Origin: Candidatus Omnitrophota bacterium
GTDB lineage: Bacteria > Omnitrophota > Gorgyraeia > JAFGGP01
Length of the DNA: 42,377 nucleotides
Reading direction: 5' to 3'
Assembly: GCA_016930485.1 (NCBI GenBank)
Contig: JAFGGP010000007.1
Location: 1 to 42,377, forward strand
The translations under genes were made by a program, and so were the position numbers. Each line of letters starts with the position of its first letter. The first letter of the stretch is position 1. The notes under the pieces are model-generated. The model did no database searches, had not been told where the DNA came from, and worked only from the letters and a program-made list of their open reading frames with translations. Below are positions 39,530 through 42,377 of this stretch, piece by piece.

Positions 39530-41878
39530 GTGAAAAAAATATCCCCATCTATTACTTCTTCCGACACATTCAGCTATATAGGAGTGCTCTTTTTTTCCGC
39601 ACTCATCCTGCTTCTCGAAACGGTCTTTTTTCACATTCTTATCTATCTCTACGATTATTTTATTGCGGTTTTCGCCCTTGGCTTTGTTGTACTGGGGATA
39701 GGCCTGGGTGCTTTTCTGGCTCAAAGGATACACGTTGAAGAGACCCGGGTCTTCTGGATAGCCTGTCTGGCTACAAGTATTTCTCTATATGTAAATGGGG
39801 TGATGCTTGTCGCCGCATATCCGCTTTTCTGGGTTTTGGATTTTTTTATCGCCCTCACCTTTTCTTTTCCCACTTTTTATATCGTTACGCTTTTCAAAAA
39901 CCGGCCCGCACACCATGTGTACCTCTCTGATATGACCGGTGCTTTTTTAGGGGTTGCCTTCACGGTTATCCTGTATCAATGTCCCCGCCTGGATTCCGAG
40001 CTGATACTCCTGGCAGCCGCTTTTGTGATATCACTGATAGGGTTTGTATATTTTATGCTATTTAGAAAAAGGCGAAGGCCGGGCATTTCCATCGTCTTTA
40101 TTGTTCTGATCCTGCTCAGTTTTCATTCCTTTTTTGTGCATTTTTTTACCGACTCCTTTAACCTATTCAGACTTATGCGTGCTTCAGATAAAGAGCCGGG
40201 CATCTTCGAACTTCAAAATAAATCGTTTCACCGCACAGCAAGAATAGGTACCAGGACGCGTTACACGATGGCCCCTAACAGACTAGTCAAAAGCTATGAC
40301 TCCCTTTACGGGCGGCTTGAGATTATAAAAAGAAAAAAGAGTTACGGCGTATCTTTTAACGGATTCGGAAGCGACCATTTTACGAATGTTCCGAGCCCGA
40401 CCTACGAAGACTACTACCGGCCCCGCCACATACGGTGGCCTTCACGCGATGTGCGTCTGCTGTACGGCATTGTAGAGGAGCCGCGAATTTTTATCGTAGG
40501 CTCGAGCGCCTGCGGCATTCTGAAGTCCGCGAAAAGGATAACCCCCCTCAGTAATATCACGGCCTGCGAAATGAATCCCGATATACTGCGGGCGGCCTGC
40601 GAGGATTTTTATCCTGAGACCGGCTATGCCTATAAAGGAATCAAGACGCTTGAGGGCAACGCGCTTTCTCTACTCAAGGGCTCCGACGGCACCTTTGATA
40701 TGATCACCTTTATAAACACACACTCGACGAGATGCATATCCTATCAAGGTGCACCTGATTATCTTCATACCGCGGAAAATTATGCCCTGTATTTTAGCCG
40801 GCTTGACGACGGCGGTTTTTTAAATTTTGAAGAGCGTGTTATAAAAAAAGAGGGGAAGCTGGCGCTGTATAAAATGATGAATACGCTTTTCCATTCTCTG
40901 AAGTCTTGCGGGGCCAAGAGTCCGGAAGATCATTTTTTCATTTGGGACTGGTCAAATCATCACAGAAGATATAACTATAAATATTATGCAAGCCTTGCTG
41001 TTTTTAAGGAGCCCATAGACGCAGAGATCAGAAGAAAGATACTCTCATGGGTAGACAGCATTAATTCCAAGAAGACCAAAAGTCACATTTTGTATCTTAA
41101 GGGAGTTGAGGAGGATGCTGAATATCAAAAGCTTTTTCGCATGATTTCTTCCGGGGATTTTACGGATATACAAACCGAACGTTTTGATTCATCCATAGCC
41201 ACGAACAACCGCCCTTTCGTGACGATCGGGGGCGTATCGGCGGGCAGATTGGGGAAACTCGTTTCTATATCCGGGGCCTTTTGTCTCTTTCTCTGGGGCA
41301 TTTTTACAATAGCCCTTGTAAAGGAGGGCAGAAGAAGACAGGTTTTTTTCCTTAACCTCTACAATCTCCTGATAGGAATGGCCTATTTCTTTTTAGAGAT
41401 TATTTTAATGCAGACATACCAGAATGTTTTTGTAACCACCTCCTCTACGTTACTTTTTATTCTGGGAGTACTACTTTTAAGCTCGGGCATCGGCGGGACA
41501 TGTGTGGGCCGGATGCATCTCGCACCTGCGACGGTTTTACTCCTCGCCTTTTCTCTTATGGCTGTTTATCTCCCGGGTGCCTTGCTCGGTTTGGGTGTGC
41601 CGATTGTCGCGGTCAGGGCCTTTGCCGTTTTTCTTGTTGCGGCGTGTGGGTTTTGTATGGGCGGGTATTTTCCGAAAGGCCTTTTTGCCGCCCGCGCCGC
41701 CAATCTTAGCCAGGCCATACCGTACTTATTTGCCGTTAATGCGATAAGCGGCTCTTTCGCGGTTATATTCGGATTATTTTTAGGGGTGAGGTACGGGTAT
41801 CAGCTCACCGTTCTGGCCGCGGTATCATTTTATGCGGCGGCATCGTACATTATGGGTGCTTTGAAAATCGCAGAGTGA
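39530..41878 (+). CDS. Membrane-embedded spermidine synthase-like protein
   Basis: This 782-residue protein from GTG 39530 has about six N-terminal membrane helices (to residue 215), a soluble methyltransferase-fold domain (about 240-560), and seven or so C-terminal helices (580-775). The soluble part resembles spermidine synthase: SYDSLYGRLEI, IFIVGSSACGILKSA, TACEMNPDI, FDMITFINTHS and SRLDDGGFLNFEE. The glycine-rich loop is degenerate (GSSACG instead of GxGxG) and the aspartate loop reads INTHS. It is probably not a true aminopropyltransferase. Fused membrane forms of this family are common and uncharacterised. The GTG start lacks a ribosome site, but its own promoter is good. It ends about 270 bases before the tRNA. 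Confidence 0.75.
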   Translation: MKKISPSITSSDTFSYIGVLFFSALILLLETVFFHILIYLYDYFIAVFALGFVVLGIGLGAFLAQRIHVEETRVFWIACLATSISLYVNGVMLVAAYPLFWVLDFFIALTFSFPTFYIVTLFKNRPAHHVYLSDMTGAFLGVAFTVILYQCPRLDSELILLAAAFVISLIGFVYFMLFRKRRRPGISIVFIVLILLSFHSFFVHFFTDSFNLFRLMRASDKEPGIFELQNKSFHRTARIGTRTRYTMAPNRLVKSYDSLYGRLEIIKRKKSYGVSFNGFGSDHFTNVPSPTYEDYYRPRHIRWPSRDVRLLYGIVEEPRIFIVGSSACGILKSAKRITPLSNITACEMNPDILRAACEDFYPETGYAYKGIKTLEGNALSLLKGSDGTFDMITFINTHSTRCISYQGAPDYLHTAENYALYFSRLDDGGFLNFEERVIKKEGKLALYKMMNTLFHSLKSCGAKSPEDHFFIWDWSNHHRRYNYKYYASLAVFKEPIDAEIRRKILSWVDSINSKKTKSHILYLKGVEEDAEYQKLFRMISSGDFTDIQTERFDSSIATNNRPFVTIGGVSAGRLGKLVSISGAFCLFLWGIFTIALVKEGRRRQVFFLNLYNLLIGMAYFFLEIILMQTYQNVFVTTSSTLLFILGVLLLSSGIGGTCVGRMHLAPATVLLLAFSLMAVYLPGALLGLGVPIVAVRAFAVFLVAACGFCMGGYFPKGLFAARAANLSQAIPYLFAVNAISGSFAVIFGLFLGVRYGYQLTVLAAVSFYAAASYIMGALKIAE

Positions 41879-41964
41879 GACACTGAAGAAAAGCGAGGCC
41901 TGATGAAAATTATAACACCTTATTAAAGGAGGCGTTACGGTAACAGCGCGCGGAAATCTTTTAC

Positions 41965-41992
41965 TTGCACACACACGGAAATCTGGTATAAT
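41965..41992 (+). promoter_or_regulatory. Promoter of the tRNA-Phe region
   Basis: TTGCAC (41965-41970) and TATAAT (41987-41992) are separated by 16 bases, with TGG just before the -10 (extended -10). It should transcribe from about 42000 through the structured region and the tRNA. Confidence 0.75.
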
Positions 41993-42013
41993 CAGGTTTC
42001 GATTTCACGGTGT

Positions 42014-42114
42014 GAAGCCTTATTATCAGAAAAAAGGCTTCCGGCGTTTTATCTTATAGTGGTCCCTGGACGGTCCCCAGAGCGGCCTTACCGAAAAGGC
42101 CCTTGGACGAGACC
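42014..42114 (+). ncRNA. Structured leader or small RNA candidate
   Basis: Between promoter and tRNA the transcript can form GAAGCCTT (42014-42021) with AAGGCTTC (42034-42041), then a junction closed by GGTC (42061-42064) with GACC (42111-42114) that contains CTGG/CCAG (42066-42080) and GGCCTT/AAGGCC (42084-42101). I recognise no known RNA family. It may simply be the tRNA 5' leader. Confidence 0.35.
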
Positions 42115-42151
42115 TTTCCAACTCTTTAAAATTCCTACAGTTGTATAAGGT

Positions 42152-42227
42152 GCCGAGGTAGCTCAGTAGGTAGAGCGACGGACTGAAAATCCGTGTGTCC
42201 CTGGTTCGATTCCAGGTGGTACCACCA
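42152..42227 (+). tRNA. tRNA-Phe (GAA) with a mismatched acceptor stem
   Basis: The D arm (GCTC/GAGC, 42161-42176), anticodon arm (ACGGA/TCCGT, 42078-equivalent positions 42178-42194, anticodon GAA at 42185-42187) and T arm (CCTGG/CCAGG, 42200-42216) are all normal, and CCA is encoded (42225-42227). The acceptor stem fails: 5' GCCGAGG (42152-42158) against 3' TGGTACC (42217-42223) gives one Watson-Crick and two wobble pairs only. Shifting the 5' end to GGTGCCG (42149-42155) restores seven pairs (two G-U) but leaves five bases before the D stem instead of two. Either the gene is recombinant or decayed, or the assembly is chimeric here. Confidence 0.75.
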
Positions 42228-42359
42228 GATTCTGTTTTGAAAGGTTACAGAAATCTGATTCCGGAATAAAGTTAAAGGGTTATTACCGGGAAAATTTTAA
42301 GGGTTATTGATTATGGGTTTTTGTTATTTTTGCATCATTTAACTGTAAAAATAACATTT

Positions 42360-42377
42360 GGTACCATAGCTCAGTAG
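42360..42377 (+). tRNA. 5' fragment of a second tRNA gene, cut by the window end
   Basis: GGTACCA (42360-42366) followed by TAGCTCAGTAG is a standard tRNA 5' acceptor strand plus D arm start. The window stops before the anticodon. GGTACCA would pair perfectly with TGGTACC, the 3' acceptor strand of the tRNA-Phe gene upstream. The intervening 130 bases are AT-rich with no gene. Confidence 0.65.

Noticed and set aside
39530-41878. Spermidine synthase working with the polyamine operon at the window start
   Set aside because: The SAM loop and active-site loop are degenerate and the protein is largely membrane; a link by name only.
41902-41925. A 7-codon ORF (MKIITPY) followed by AAAGGAGG near 41930
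   Set aside because: The ribosome-like site is not followed by a start codon, and the ORF is too short to support.

Overview
The window is a 42.4-kb stretch of a Gram-negative-type bacterial genome. Nearly every gene lies on the + strand, packed with short stop/start overlaps. I cannot name the species. The deoxyhypusine-synthase-like polyamine pair, the PilZ-PilT fusion, the prepilin with an LTG|FSLVEL processing site, the abundant low-complexity intergenic repeats and the large outer-membrane polysaccharide locus suggest an uncultured candidate-phylum bacterium. Omnitrophota or a relative is a guess from gene style, not a proof. The two ends look like contig ends: simple repeats on the left and a truncated second tRNA on the right.

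Layout. (1) 0.2-6.4 kb: housekeeping and redox genes. These are a DHS-like homospermidine synthase plus agmatinase pair, the Mg2+ channel MgtE with a 26-residue membrane peptide behind it, a DUF362/ferredoxin protein, and an SPL-family radical SAM enzyme. (2) 6.4-7.8 kb: a secreted two-repeat protein with its own promoter and terminator. (3) 7.8-15.3 kb: two more radical SAM genes, a nucleoside phosphorylase-like gene, queF, a cupin, a P-loop/dCMP-deaminase fusion, an FAD oxidase and a tandem ACT protein, separated by repeat-rich spacers. (4) 15.3-22.2 kb: a prepilin-like protein, a degenerate SGNH protein, a YfhO-like membrane protein, and a PilZ-PilT ATPase with a structured leader followed by two paralogous small membrane proteins. 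(5) 22.4-39.4 kb: an exopolysaccharide locus. It holds a BldC-like HTH/HD-GYP regulator, initiating sugar transferase, Wza-like export protein, Wzc-like co-polymerase, MurJ-family flippase, O-antigen ligase/polymerase-type protein, glycosyltransferases, deacetylase, GNAT protein, a secreted beta-propeller and a radical SAM-glycosyltransferase fusion. (6) 39.5-42.4 kb: a membrane-embedded spermidine-synthase-like protein, a possible structured RNA and a tRNA-Phe gene with a mismatched acceptor stem.

The most notable observation is a 113-bp palindromic repeat inserted in frame inside two unrelated full-length proteins (9708-9820 in a radical SAM protein, 19598-19710 in the YfhO-like protein). 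Both copies lie in the same translation phase and encode the same FTPxDPENPAFQN...LTGFA peptide. A shortened copy appears to form the leader peptide of the prepilin (15406-15447). This resembles, by analogy only, the Rickettsia palindromic elements: a mobile repeat tolerated as extra peptide inside proteins.

Other points of interest are a leaderless 13-codon ORF plus terminator and competing hairpins ahead of the PilZ-PilT gene, a promoter shared in detail by two distant genes, a palindrome overlapping the polysaccharide-export promoter, a stem-loop family with covarying arms placed just behind stop codons, and a tRNA whose 3' acceptor strand matches the neighbouring tRNA rather than its own 5' strand. 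Both c-di-GMP-type domains in the window (PilZ and HD-GYP) sit just upstream of the polysaccharide locus, which suggests c-di-GMP control of surface attachment or polysaccharide output.
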